Counted from the stretch's first letter, positions 1-5,194 are shown. The stretch: 5,194 nucleotides of DNA from DASPKO01 sp035628055 (GCA_035628055.1 DASPKO010000094.1:1-5194), one strand, 5' to 3'. The notes: a model not told the origin generated them from the letters alone. A program made the numbers and translations.

Positions 1-513
1 ACCACCGCGACCTTCGCGGTGCGTCCCGAGGTCGGCATCGCGGTCGACGTCGCCCATGCCTCGGACGACCCCGGCAACACCCGCAAGACCACGATCCCGT
101 GCAAGTTCGGGGGCGGGCCGGCGATCTCTCACGGCCCCAACACCAACCCCGTGGTGGAACGCCTGCTCTGGCACGTCGCGCGCGAGCACGACATCGCCGC
201 CCAGAGCCTCCCCTCCGCTGACCTCGAGGCGAACGACTCCAAGGCGATCCAGGTCGCCGCCCATGGCGTGGCGGCCGCGAGCGTGAGCATCCCCCTCCGC
301 AACATGCACACCCAGGCCGAGGTCTGCCAGCTCTCCGACATCGACGACACGGCCCGGCTGCTCGCCGAGTTCGTCGCCGGCATCGACGACCGGACCGACT
401 TCCGCCCGCTCGGGTCGGCCCTCGCCGAGGGTGACGCGTCCTCCACCGGCCCGGACGGTCCGGGAAGCGCCCGCCGCAACGGCCGGCGCCGGGGCCGCGC
501 CGCCCCGGCGTGA
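1..513 (+). CDS. M42-family metallo-aminopeptidase, C-terminal part (5' end outside window)
   Basis: This is the last 170 codons of a cytoplasmic M42 (glutamyl aminopeptidase / 'endoglucanase' FrvX-like) peptidase; the reading frame is open from base 1. Such enzymes form large tetrahedral complexes and trim N-terminal residues from peptides using two metal ions. What can be seen: AVDVAHA near codons 14-20, whose Asp (codon 16) aligns with the bridging metal-ligand Asp of the family; a GPNTNP segment; DSKAIQVAAHGVAAASVSIPLRNMHT with the last metal-ligand His at codon 103; and a final helix ending in LLAEFVAGI. The N-terminal metal ligands and catalytic Glu lie upstream of the window. After the fold ends there is a tail of about 30 residues rich in Gly, Ser, Arg and Ala (GRRRGRAAPA at the end), probably disordered. 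The usual TGTDADAIQ of many M42 members reads EANDSKAIQ here. The stop (511-513) overlaps a GTG as GTGA, but the next gene probably starts at 552. Confidence 0.9.
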   Translation, partial: TTATFAVRPEVGIAVDVAHASDDPGNTRKTTIPCKFGGGPAISHGPNTNPVVERLLWHVAREHDIAAQSLPSADLEANDSKAIQVAAHGVAAASVSIPLRNMHTQAEVCQLSDIDDTARLLAEFVAGIDDRTDFRPLGSALAEGDASSTGPDGPGSARRNGRRRGRAAPA

Positions 514-539
514 GCCCGCGGGCGCTCGGCACCGCCCGC

Positions 540-545
540 TATCAT
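540..545 (+). promoter_or_regulatory. TATCAT -10 box, possible leaderless promoter
   Basis: TATCAT matches the TATAAT consensus at five of six positions. It ends six bases before the GTG at 552, so transcription would begin at or next to the start codon, as in leaderless mRNAs. It is one of the few A/T runs in an otherwise G+C-dominated stretch. If read as codons from the upstream GTG at 510 it would give TAT CAT, both third-position-T codons that this DNA avoids. No recognisable -35 element was seen. This is an inference from sequence pattern only. Confidence 0.4.
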
Positions 546-551
546 CGCGGC

Positions 552-974
552 GTGACCACCGGACCCGGCTCCGAGCGCCGCCTGGCTCTGCGCGTTGTCA
601 CCCTTCCCCGCGACACCAACCAGTACGGCACGATCTTCGGCGGGGTCATCCTTTCCTACATCGACCAGGCCGGATTCGTCGAGGCTCGGCGCCACGGCGT
701 GCATCGCTGGGTGACGGTCGCCATGGACAAGGTGGAGTTCAAGCAGCCGGTCCTGCTCGGCGACGTCGTGAGCTTCTACGCGCGCACGCTCCGCCTGGGG
801 CGCACCAGCGTCACCGTCGAGGTCGACGTGAGCGCCGAGCGCTACCTCTCGGGGCGCGAGGTCGCCGTGACCGGGGCCCGCATGACGCTCGTCTCGGTGG
901 ACGCGCAGGGCCAGCCGATCCCCTTCGCCTCGCCCCCCACGGTCTGCGAGCCGCCCCCGGGGACCGGCGCGTGA
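552..974 (+). CDS. Hotdog-fold acyl-CoA thioesterase (YciA-like)
   Basis: A 140-residue cytoplasmic enzyme predicted to hydrolyse acyl-CoA thioesters to free acid and CoA, helping recycle CoA. The single hotdog domain covers about residues 11-130. It starts with LRVVTLPRDTNQYGTIFGG (residues 13-31), the family's DTN-G-IFGG block on the central helix. Asp38 in SYIDQAG aligns with the catalytic Asp of YciA. It continues with the strand VEFKQPVLLGDVVSFYA, the usual substrate-tunnel and oligomer segment. The length is normal for YciA-type single-domain members. Start choice: an in-frame GTG at 510 would add 14 residues and overlap the previous stop as GTGA, but it has no Shine-Dalgarno match, the added residues are unlike the family, and it would run through a TATCAT box. 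The GTG at 552 begins just before the conserved core and is preferred. The stop overlaps purN by four bases. The actual acyl chain preference cannot be read from the sequence. Confidence 0.88.
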   Translation: MTTGPGSERRLALRVVTLPRDTNQYGTIFGGVILSYIDQAGFVEARRHGVHRWVTVAMDKVEFKQPVLLGDVVSFYARTLRLGRTSVTVEVDVSAERYLSGREVAVTGARMTLVSVDAQGQPIPFASPPTVCEPPPGTGA

Positions 975-1609
975 CCGCCCCCACCGGGCCGGCCCGGCTC
1001 GCGGTCCTGCTCTCCGGCTCGGGGCGCACGCTCCTGAACCTGCACGAGCGCTGCGTGCGCGGCCTGCTGCCCGCGCACGTCGCCCTGGTCGTCGCCTCGC
1101 GCCCGTGCCTGGGCGCCGACCGTGCCCGCGAGCGGGGCCTCGAGACCCTGGTCCTGCCGGGCACCATCCCCGCCGCACACCTGCAACGGGAGCTGGCCTC
1201 CCGGCGTATCGGCTGGGTCGTGCTCGCCGGCTACTTGCGCAGGCTCGAGATCCCCCCCGACTATCGCGGCCGCGTGGTCAACATCCACCCCGCGCTGCTG
1301 CCCGCCTTCGGCGGGCCGGGAATGCACGGCGACGCGGTGCACGCCGCGGTGCTGGCGCGGGGATGCAAGGTGAGCGGGTGCACCGTCCACCTGTGCGACG
1401 AGCACTACGACGCCGGCCCGATCGTGCTGCAGCGCTGCTGCGCGGTGGCGGAGGACGACACGCCCCAGTCGCTGGCCGCCCGCGTCTTCGAGCTCGAGCT
1501 GGGGGCCTACCCGGAGGCGCTGGGACTGCTGCTCGCGGGGCGCGTGGTCGTCGAGGACGGACGGGCGCGCGTCCTCCCGGAGCCGGCACAGCCGGGGGAT
1601 CGGCCGTGA
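971..1609 (+). CDS. purN: Phosphoribosylglycinamide formyltransferase (GART), PurN type
   Basis: This 212-residue enzyme transfers a formyl group from 10-formyltetrahydrofolate to glycinamide ribonucleotide, the third step of de novo purine synthesis in the cytoplasm. The length matches E. coli PurN (212 aa). The catalytic triad is intact: Asn104 and His106 in VVNIHPALLP, and Asp147 in DEHYDAGPIVLQ. VVLAGYLRRL (residues 83-92) corresponds to the folate-site VVLAGFMRIL of E. coli. The N-terminal phosphate-binding loop differs: E. coli has GNGSN, this protein GSGRT (residues 16-20), followed by LLNL. I recall GRTLLNL-like loops from planctomycete homologues, so this is likely a lineage variant, not damage. 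The GTG start overlaps the thioesterase stop as GTGA, with GGGGA seven bases upstream as a weak ribosome site. The stop overlaps the next gene in the same way. No other pur gene lies nearby. A related formyltransferase, such as one acting on nucleotide sugars, is less likely given the size and motifs. Confidence 0.93.
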   Translation: MTAPTGPARLAVLLSGSGRTLLNLHERCVRGLLPAHVALVVASRPCLGADRARERGLETLVLPGTIPAAHLQRELASRRIGWVVLAGYLRRLEIPPDYRGRVVNIHPALLPAFGGPGMHGDAVHAAVLARGCKVSGCTVHLCDEHYDAGPIVLQRCCAVAEDDTPQSLAARVFELELGAYPEALGLLLAGRVVVEDGRARVLPEPAQPGDRP

Positions 1610-2898
1610 CCCCGCGCGCGGCCCTCCGGCTCCTGCTGGCCCTGCTGCTCGTGGCGGCGGCCCCGCCCCCGGCGCGTGCGCAGGGCGGCCTGGGCGCGCT
1701 GGCGCGCCATCCGGAGGATCGGGCAGAAGTCCGCCGCCTCGTCAAGGACTCCGAGGCCGCGCGCGACGCCGGGGCCTACGCCGAGGCCGAGACGCTCACG
1801 CGCCGGCTCGTCGAGCTCAACGACGCCAACTTCGTCCACTGGTACAACCTCGCCTGCTACCAGGCCCTGCAGGGCAAGACCGAGGAGGCCGGGCAGAGCC
1901 TCACCCGGGCCATCGAGCGCGGCTTCTCCGACCTCCGCCAGCTCACGACCGACCCGGACCTCGAATCCCTGCGGGGCACGCGGACGTACCGCGACCTCGT
2001 CGCCGGCTGGGACGCCATCGACGACACCCGTGTCGAGGCCCGCCTCAGGAGCGCCCGGGAGCGCTTCGGCGGGCGCTACCACTACGAGCGCGACGCCGAC
2101 CTCCGCATCGCCTACGTCTCGGCCTACTCCAAGCGCGACTTCGAGGCCGCCAAAGGCGACCTCCGCCAGTGCGCCGCGTGGTGGCGCGCGCACGTCGCGG
2201 CCGAGGCGCCCCTGCCACCCTCCGCCCCGCGCACGCCCCCGTGGGTGCTCGTCATGCTTCCCACGACCGACGACTACGCCCAGTGGGCCACGGAGAAGTT
2301 CGGGGCCGCCTGGCAGCAGATCGGCGGGTCGTACGACGACGACCAGAAAACGCTCTGGGCGATGGACGTCGGCCCCACGCTCCGCCACGAGTTCTGGCAC
2401 GTGCTCCACTGGCGCGACATGCGCGCCCGCGGGCAGATGCACCCGCCGTGGGTGATGGAGGGCCTGTGCAGCCTCGTGGAGGACGCGCGGGTCGGGCCCG
2501 CCGGCGAGATGGTGGTGCTGCCGAGCTGGCGCACCAACATCGCCAAGCGCCTGTCGCGCGCGGGGCGCCTGCCCCCGTGGGAGCAGCTCTTCGGCGTCCC
2601 GCACGACCGCTTCGTCAAGACCCGCCCGCTGGCGCAGTACGCCCAGGCCCGCGCCGTCTTCGAGTTCCTCGCGGAGCGCGGCAAGCTGGCGGCGTGGTAC
2701 GCCGCGTACGTGCAGGGCTTCACCGATGATCCCACGGGGCGGGCGGCGCTGGAAGAGGTTTTCGGGCTCCCGCTGAAGGACATCGAGAAGCAGTACGTGG
2801 CCTGGCTCCGCGCCCGCCCGGACGGGGACGAGGACGGGGGACGGAGCAACAAACCGCTGACGCCGGTGTCGGGCCCGACCGTGAGCCGGCCCAAGTGA
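1606..2898 (+). CDS. Exported TPR protein with gluzincin-type metallopeptidase centre
   Basis: A 430-residue protein of unknown physiological role, predicted to be secreted or periplasmic. Residues 1-25 form a clear Sec signal peptide: Arg near the start, a Leu/Ala/Val core, and ARA before Gln26. Residues 40-132 hold TPR-like helices, including WYNLACYQALQGKTEEA and an ending with FSDLRQLTTDPDLESLRG like the 'TPR end-of-group' unit common in planctomycete proteins. Residues 140-260 (for example VLVMLPTTDDYAQW and QIGGSY) resemble the lead-in of peptidase-MA-like domains. The centre is HEFWH (261-265): His261 and His265 as zinc ligands, Glu262 catalytic, and Glu285 in PPWVMEGL as the likely third ligand, a gluzincin arrangement. 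All key residues are present, so activity is plausible; the substrate is unknown. The GTG start overlaps purN as GTGA with GGGGGA six bases upstream, so it is probably translationally coupled. The C-terminal 25 residues are polar and probably disordered. Confidence 0.85.
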   Translation: MTPRAALRLLLALLLVAAAPPPARAQGGLGALARHPEDRAEVRRLVKDSEAARDAGAYAEAETLTRRLVELNDANFVHWYNLACYQALQGKTEEAGQSLTRAIERGFSDLRQLTTDPDLESLRGTRTYRDLVAGWDAIDDTRVEARLRSARERFGGRYHYERDADLRIAYVSAYSKRDFEAAKGDLRQCAAWWRAHVAAEAPLPPSAPRTPPWVLVMLPTTDDYAQWATEKFGAAWQQIGGSYDDDQKTLWAMDVGPTLRHEFWHVLHWRDMRARGQMHPPWVMEGLCSLVEDARVGPAGEMVVLPSWRTNIAKRLSRAGRLPPWEQLFGVPHDRFVKTRPLAQYAQARAVFEFLAERGKLAAWYAAYVQGFTDDPTGRAALEEVFGLPLKDIEKQYVAWLRARPDGDEDGGRSNKPLTPVSGPTVSRPK

Positions 2899-3130
2899 CG
2901 GGCGCCGCGCGCGCCGGCGGACGGATGTGACGCTCGCTGGCCCGCTCGCGCGAGGCGCTTGCCGTCTCCGTCTGTGGTGTGCCGTGTGCCTGCCGCTCGG
3001 GTGTAACCACTCCCTGGCGCTCGCGGCTCGGACGGCTGAACCCTCGCGTGAGCACGGCGATCCCGGGGACCAACACAGGCGGGCCGACGGCATCCGTGAC
3101 CCGGCCCGCCACGTGCCGCCGCGTATCAAG
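2899..3130. other. Intergenic stretch between convergent metallopeptidase gene and tRNA-Ala
   Basis: No open frame here has a family motif or a ribosome site; the reading frames that cross it also run through the tRNA. It begins with a short G+C stem (GGCGC at 2901-2905 with GCGCC at 2911-2915) immediately after the metallopeptidase stop, without a T-run. The only strong structure is the inverted repeat at 3078-3110, listed separately. Nothing else recognisable was seen. Confidence 0.6.
3078..3110 (-). terminator. Strong hairpin downstream of tRNA-Ala, possible terminator
   Basis: GGCGGGCC (3078-3085) and GGCCCGCC (3103-3110) form a perfect 8-bp G+C stem enclosing 17 bases. Inside, ACGG (3087-3090) can pair with CCGT (3094-3097) around a CAT loop. 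The hairpin begins 20 bases past the 3' end of the minus-strand tRNA. Read on that strand it is followed by TGTGTTGG, mildly T-rich, so it fits an imperfect intrinsic terminator for the tRNA better than one for the plus-strand gene, where no T-run follows. It could also protect the 3' ends of both convergent transcripts. Confidence 0.42.
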
Positions 3131-3203
3131 TGGAGCGGAGGAGAGTCGAACTCCCGACCTCATCATTGCGAACGATGCGCTCTACCAACTGAGCTACCGC
3201 CCC
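3131..3203 (-). tRNA. tRNA-Ala (anticodon CGC)
   Basis: All 73 bases fold into a standard cloverleaf on the minus strand. The 7-bp acceptor stem is GGGGCGG with CCGCTCC, the D arm is GCTC-AGTTGGTA-GAGC, the anticodon stem is CATCG/TGATG around loop TTCGCAA, the variable loop is AGGTC, and the T arm is GGGAG-TTCGACT-CTCCT. The anticodon is CGC (complement at 3168-3170), which reads GCG, a common Ala codon in this DNA. The acceptor stem carries the G3:U70 wobble that alanyl-tRNA synthetase recognises, which independently confirms the identity. The discriminator base is A. CCA is not encoded (the next bases are CTT), so a CCA-adding enzyme must complete the end. The gene stands alone, with no second tRNA in the window. 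Confidence 0.97.
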
Positions 3204-3242
3204 ATTCGTCGGCCCGTGTCGGCCCCGGGACCGGACGCCCGA

Positions 3243-3248
3243 AGTATA
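3243..3248 (-). promoter_or_regulatory. TATACT -10 box of the tRNA-Ala promoter
   Basis: On the minus strand TATACT matches the -10 consensus at five of six positions. It ends 39 bases before the first base of the tRNA, which would leave a 5' leader of roughly 30 bases for RNase P to remove. The bases that follow, TCGGGCG, form a G+C-rich discriminator typical of stable-RNA promoters under stringent control. No good -35 hexamer is visible at the expected spacing. Confidence 0.42.
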
Positions 3249-3505
3249 CGGCGAATACGCCCCGTTTTCCCGGCCGCAGAACGCCCCGTGCACGGGTGAC
3301 GGGGCCGCGCGATCGAGGGAGGAGGTGCCCCGCACGAGCCGCGAGCGCCAGCAGCGGCCGGCATCGTTCCAGTCACCATGTGCACCGGCGCGGCCGACCC
3401 TGTTTACGGTCGCTCTCCTGTTCCGCGTGGCGGCCGTCGCCTCCTCCGGGACTACCATTCCAGTGACTTTGCTCGTTCCGCTCCGACCACTTCCCTCGTC
3501 ACCGC

Positions 3506-3509
3506 GAGG
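3506..3509 (+). promoter_or_regulatory. Shine-Dalgarno site (GAGG) fixing the ZnuA start
   Basis: GAGG lies six bases before the ATG at 3516. This supports that start over the in-frame ATG at 3378, and the protein then begins with a basic stretch and a membrane segment, as expected for an exported binding protein. Confidence 0.6.
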
Positions 3510-3515
3510 CCCGCC

Positions 3516-4805
3516 ATGAAGCACATCGCGCACCGCCACGCCCGCGGCCTGGCGAGCTGGGTTGTCCTCCTGGGCGTCGGGGCCGTCGCCATCGCGGGGG
3601 CCCTGCTGGCGACGCGGGCGGTTCACCCGGACACGTGCCCGCACTGCATCGCCACGGAAGGACCGCCCGCCGGCACGCTCCCGCTCGACACGTTTCCCGG
3701 CGACGCGGTGCCCGGCGACACCGCCCCCGCGCGCGCCGTCGGGGCCGAGCGGCCGCTGGCGCCGCCGACCGCCCCCAACGGCCCGACGACCCGCGCTCAC
3801 CCGCGGGGAGCGTCCCGTCCGCTCACGACCCCGCTCCGCGTCGTGGTCACCATCCCGCCCCTGCGCGGGCTCGTCGAGCCGCTCCTGGAGGCCTGGCCCG
3901 GCCCGCGCCCGCGCATTGACGTGCTCATCCCCCCCGGCGCCTCGGAGCACGGGCACGAGCTGGCCCCCTCGGCCGTCGCCGCGGTCACCAGGGCCGACCT
4001 GGTGGTCCGCGTCGGCCTGGGCCTGGAGCCGCAGGTTGACAGGCTGCTCGCCCACGGGAGCAGCACCACGCGGCGCGTCGTGACCTTCGCCGAGGCCGTG
4101 GGACTTGCTCCCGCGCCGGCGCCCGACGGTGCCCAAGCCACGAAAGACCCGCCCCCCGGAGACCACGCCGATCACGCCCATGACGAGGAGGGCAACTGCG
4201 TGCACGAGCACGCGGCCGACCCGCACCTGTGGCTCGACCCCATCATGGCCGAGAAGCTCGTTGCAAGCGTGCGCGACGAGCTGGCCCGGGTGCTCCAGGA
4301 GCGCGGTGCCGGCCCGGCGGACCTGGCCCGGCTCGACAGCGCCGCCGAGACCGTCCGCGCCCGCCTGCGCGAGGTCCACGAGCGCTACGAGCGGGCCCTG
4401 TCGTCGGCCCCGGGACGCACCATCGTCGTGGCCCATGATGCCTACGGGTGGCTGGGCAAGCGCTACGGCCTCACCTCGGTCGCGATCACCGGGCTGGCCG
4501 CGGGCGAGCCGACCCCCGGTTCCATCTCGGCCGCCGTGGCCGCGCTCAAGTCCAGCGGGGTCCGCGCCGTGTTCGTCGAGCCCCAGCTCTCGCCGGAGGC
4601 GGCCCGGCGCGTGGCGGCGCTCGCGAACGCGAAGGTGCTCACGCTCGACCCGCTCGGCAACGGCGACTGGTTCGCGCTCATGGACCAGAACCTGCGGGCG
4701 CTCAGGGAGGGTCTCGGCGTCCCGGGCACGCCCGAAATGGACATCCCGCCGTCCCCGGCCCCCGCCCCCGTCACCCCCGCGCCGTCTTCACCGGAGCGCC
4801 GGTGA
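3516..4805 (+). CDS. znuA: Zinc-type ABC transporter substrate-binding protein (ZnuA/TroA family), membrane-tethered
   Basis: A 429-residue cluster A-I metal-binding protein that would capture Zn2+ (possibly Mn2+) outside the inner membrane and hand it to the permease. The order is: basic His/Arg-rich start (1-12), hydrophobic segment (13-32), CPHC at 41-44, Pro/Ala/Gly-rich linker to about 105, TroA-like domain 107-405, and a Pro/Ser tail. The four predicted metal ligands are present: His145 (SEHGHE), His237 (DPHLWLDP), His307 (VVAHDAYGW) and Asp378 (TLDPLG). Between the first two ligands lies an acidic, His-rich loop (216-237: HADHAHDEEGNCVHEH), a feature that favours zinc over manganese. 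There is no lipobox. The segment may be an uncleaved anchor, or cut after ATRA at 35. The usual mature family size is near 290 residues, so the N-terminal linker is extra. The stop overlaps the ATPase start as GTGA. No Zur site was recognised, so metal regulation is only expected from the family. Confidence 0.9.
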   Translation: MKHIAHRHARGLASWVVLLGVGAVAIAGALLATRAVHPDTCPHCIATEGPPAGTLPLDTFPGDAVPGDTAPARAVGAERPLAPPTAPNGPTTRAHPRGASRPLTTPLRVVVTIPPLRGLVEPLLEAWPGPRPRIDVLIPPGASEHGHELAPSAVAAVTRADLVVRVGLGLEPQVDRLLAHGSSTTRRVVTFAEAVGLAPAPAPDGAQATKDPPPGDHADHAHDEEGNCVHEHAADPHLWLDPIMAEKLVASVRDELARVLQERGAGPADLARLDSAAETVRARLREVHERYERALSSAPGRTIVVAHDAYGWLGKRYGLTSVAITGLAAGEPTPGSISAAVAALKSSGVRAVFVEPQLSPEAARRVAALANAKVLTLDPLGNGDWFALMDQNLRALREGLGVPGTPEMDIPPSPAPAPVTPAPSSPERR

Positions 4806-5194
4806 GTCGCGCCGGCGCGTCCCCCGCGCTCGAACCGGACGTGACGGCGCCGGGCGAGGCGGCGGTCCAGGTTCGGGGCGTGTGGTTCCGCTACCCGGGC
4901 GCCGAGGTGCCGGCCCTCGAGAACGTCACCCTGCAAGTCCGGCCCGGCGAGCGGCTGGGCGTCCTCGGGCCCAACGGTGGCGGCAAGAGCACGCTGCTCA
5001 AGCTCATCCTGGGACTGCTCCGCCCGGACGCCGGCTCGGTGCGCGTGCTGGGCCTGGAGCCGCAGCAGGCGCGCCGGCGGGGGCTCATCGGCTACGTTCC
5101 CCAGCGCCCCGAGACCGAGCTGGCCTTCCCTGTCAGCGTGCGCCAGGCCGTCGAGCTCGGGGCCGCGTGGCGGGCCTCGCCCCTGCGCCGCGTC
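4802..5194 (+). CDS. znuC: Metal ABC transporter ATP-binding protein (ZnuC-like), N-terminal part
   Basis: The first 131 codons of the ATPase that would drive metal import; the frame stays open to the window end. Visible motifs: A-loop aromatic Tyr31 in FRYPG, Walker A GPNGGGKST (56-64, Lys62), and the Q-loop YVPQ with Gln101. Just after it comes AFPVSVRQAVELG (108-120), which matches the FPVTV-x-VV-x-G pattern of the zinc/manganese importer ATPases and sets it apart from generic ABC proteins. The signature motif, Walker B and switch His lie beyond the window. About 20 weakly conserved residues (SRAGASPALEPDV and on) precede the nucleotide-binding domain, so a later GTG at 4841 is a possible alternative start. 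However, GGAG at 4793-4796 sits five bases before the GTG at 4802, and the GTGA overlap with the binding-protein stop supports coupling. A permease gene is expected next. Confidence 0.9.
   Translation, partial: MSRAGASPALEPDVTAPGEAAVQVRGVWFRYPGAEVPALENVTLQVRPGERLGVLGPNGGGKSTLLKLILGLLRPDAGSVRVLGLEPQQARRRGLIGYVPQRPETELAFPVSVRQAVELGAAWRASPLRRV

Larger units (their letters stand above)
3204..3515. other. Divergent intergenic region between tRNA-Ala and the zinc-transport operon
   Basis: This stretch of 312 bases has no convincing protein gene. It contains the tRNA -10 box, a 12-base perfect palindrome CCCGTGCACGGG at 3285-3296 that competes with a 7-bp stem (GCCCCGT 3283-3289 with ACGGGGC 3299-3305), and a direct repeat TTCCAGTCAC (3367-3376) / TTCCAGTGAC (3458-3467). 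TACCAT at 3453-3458 is the best plus-strand -10 candidate for the zinc operon, but no -35 accompanies it. The A+T content rises between about 3360 and 3500 relative to the genes. No recognisable Zur box was found. The open frame that continues upstream of 3516 starts at a distant ATG (3378) with no family match in the extra 46 codons. Confidence 0.5.

Noticed and set aside
129..1178. Long minus-strand open frame (349 codons) opposite the M42 peptidase, thioesterase and purN
   Set aside because: Low-complexity Arg/Gly/Ala/Pro composition with no family motifs; it is the antisense shadow of well-supported genes in G+C-rich DNA, where stop codons are rare.
2901..2915. GGCGC-CGCGC-GCGCC stem right after the metallopeptidase stop as a terminator
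   Set aside because: Only five base pairs in an alternating GC tract, no T-run, and alternative registers are equally good; such stems are frequent by chance in this composition.
1507..3129. Minus-strand open frame of 540 codons opposite the TPR-metallopeptidase
   Set aside because: The opposite strand encodes a coherent signal peptide, TPR and HEFWH protein. The antisense product has no recognisable domain and extends through the intergenic hairpin.
2927..3466. Plus-strand open frames across the intergenic region (about 179 and 106 codons)
   Set aside because: They translate the complement of the tRNA, giving the familiar spurious ESRTPDLIIANDALYQLSYR peptide seen when tRNA genes are mis-called as proteins.
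3378..3515. N-terminal extension of ZnuA from the ATG at 3378
   Set aside because: It adds 46 residues without a signal peptide in front of the natural membrane segment, has no ribosome site, and would cover the candidate promoter; the ATG at 3516 has GAGG at the right distance.
3700..3735. Tandem CCCGGCGAC units in the ZnuA linker as a repeat element
   Set aside because: Only two short copies encoding PGDAVPGDT; consistent with a low-complexity Pro/Gly linker and not a mobile or regulatory repeat.
3126..4436. Minus-strand open frame of 436 codons over znuA and the tRNA
   Set aside because: It begins inside znuA, runs through the whole intergenic region and ends across a complete tRNA gene; composition is that of an antisense shadow.

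Overview
The window is very GC-rich bacterial chromosomal DNA with G or C at almost every third codon position. Several traits point to a Planctomycetota-like lineage, often seen as metagenome-assembled genomes: a secreted TPR protein with an HEFWH metallopeptidase centre, a PurN with a GSGRT phosphate loop, and an M42 peptidase with an AVDVAHA segment. This assignment is an inference from protein style; no marker gene is present. No mobile element, CRISPR array, phage gene or toxin-antitoxin pair was seen.

Left block (1-2898, + strand): four tightly packed genes. These are the 3' end of an M42 aminopeptidase (1-513), a YciA-type hotdog acyl-CoA thioesterase (about 552-974), purN (971-1609), and a secreted TPR plus zinc-metallopeptidase protein (1606-2898). 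Two junctions are GTGA overlaps in which the GTG start and the TGA stop share bases. A third GTGA occurs at 510-513, but there a better start lies 42 bases downstream behind a TATCAT box, which suggests an internal leaderless promoter. The genes look co-transcribed but share no obvious pathway: peptide breakdown, acyl-CoA hydrolysis, purine synthesis and an exported peptidase.

Middle (2899-3515): no protein gene is convincing. A complete tRNA-Ala (anticodon CGC, G3:U70 identity pair, no encoded CCA) lies on the minus strand at 3131-3203. It has a plausible -10 box upstream and a strong hairpin 20 bases past its 3' end. The stretch from 3204 to 3515 separates the tRNA from the divergent metal-uptake operon and holds a 12-base palindrome and a 9/10 direct repeat.

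Right block (3516-5194, + strand): a zinc-type ABC importer. The periplasmic binding protein (ZnuA-like, 429 aa) is tethered by an N-terminal membrane segment and a long proline-rich linker, and has a His-rich loop. Its stop overlaps, as GTGA, the start of the ATPase (ZnuC-like), which runs off the window after the Q-loop. A ZnuB-type permease would be expected next.

No wholly new system was found. The most distinctive items are the ZnuA-like protein with a membrane-proximal CPHC motif, the exported TPR-gluzincin in a purN operon, and the divergent PurN phosphate loop.
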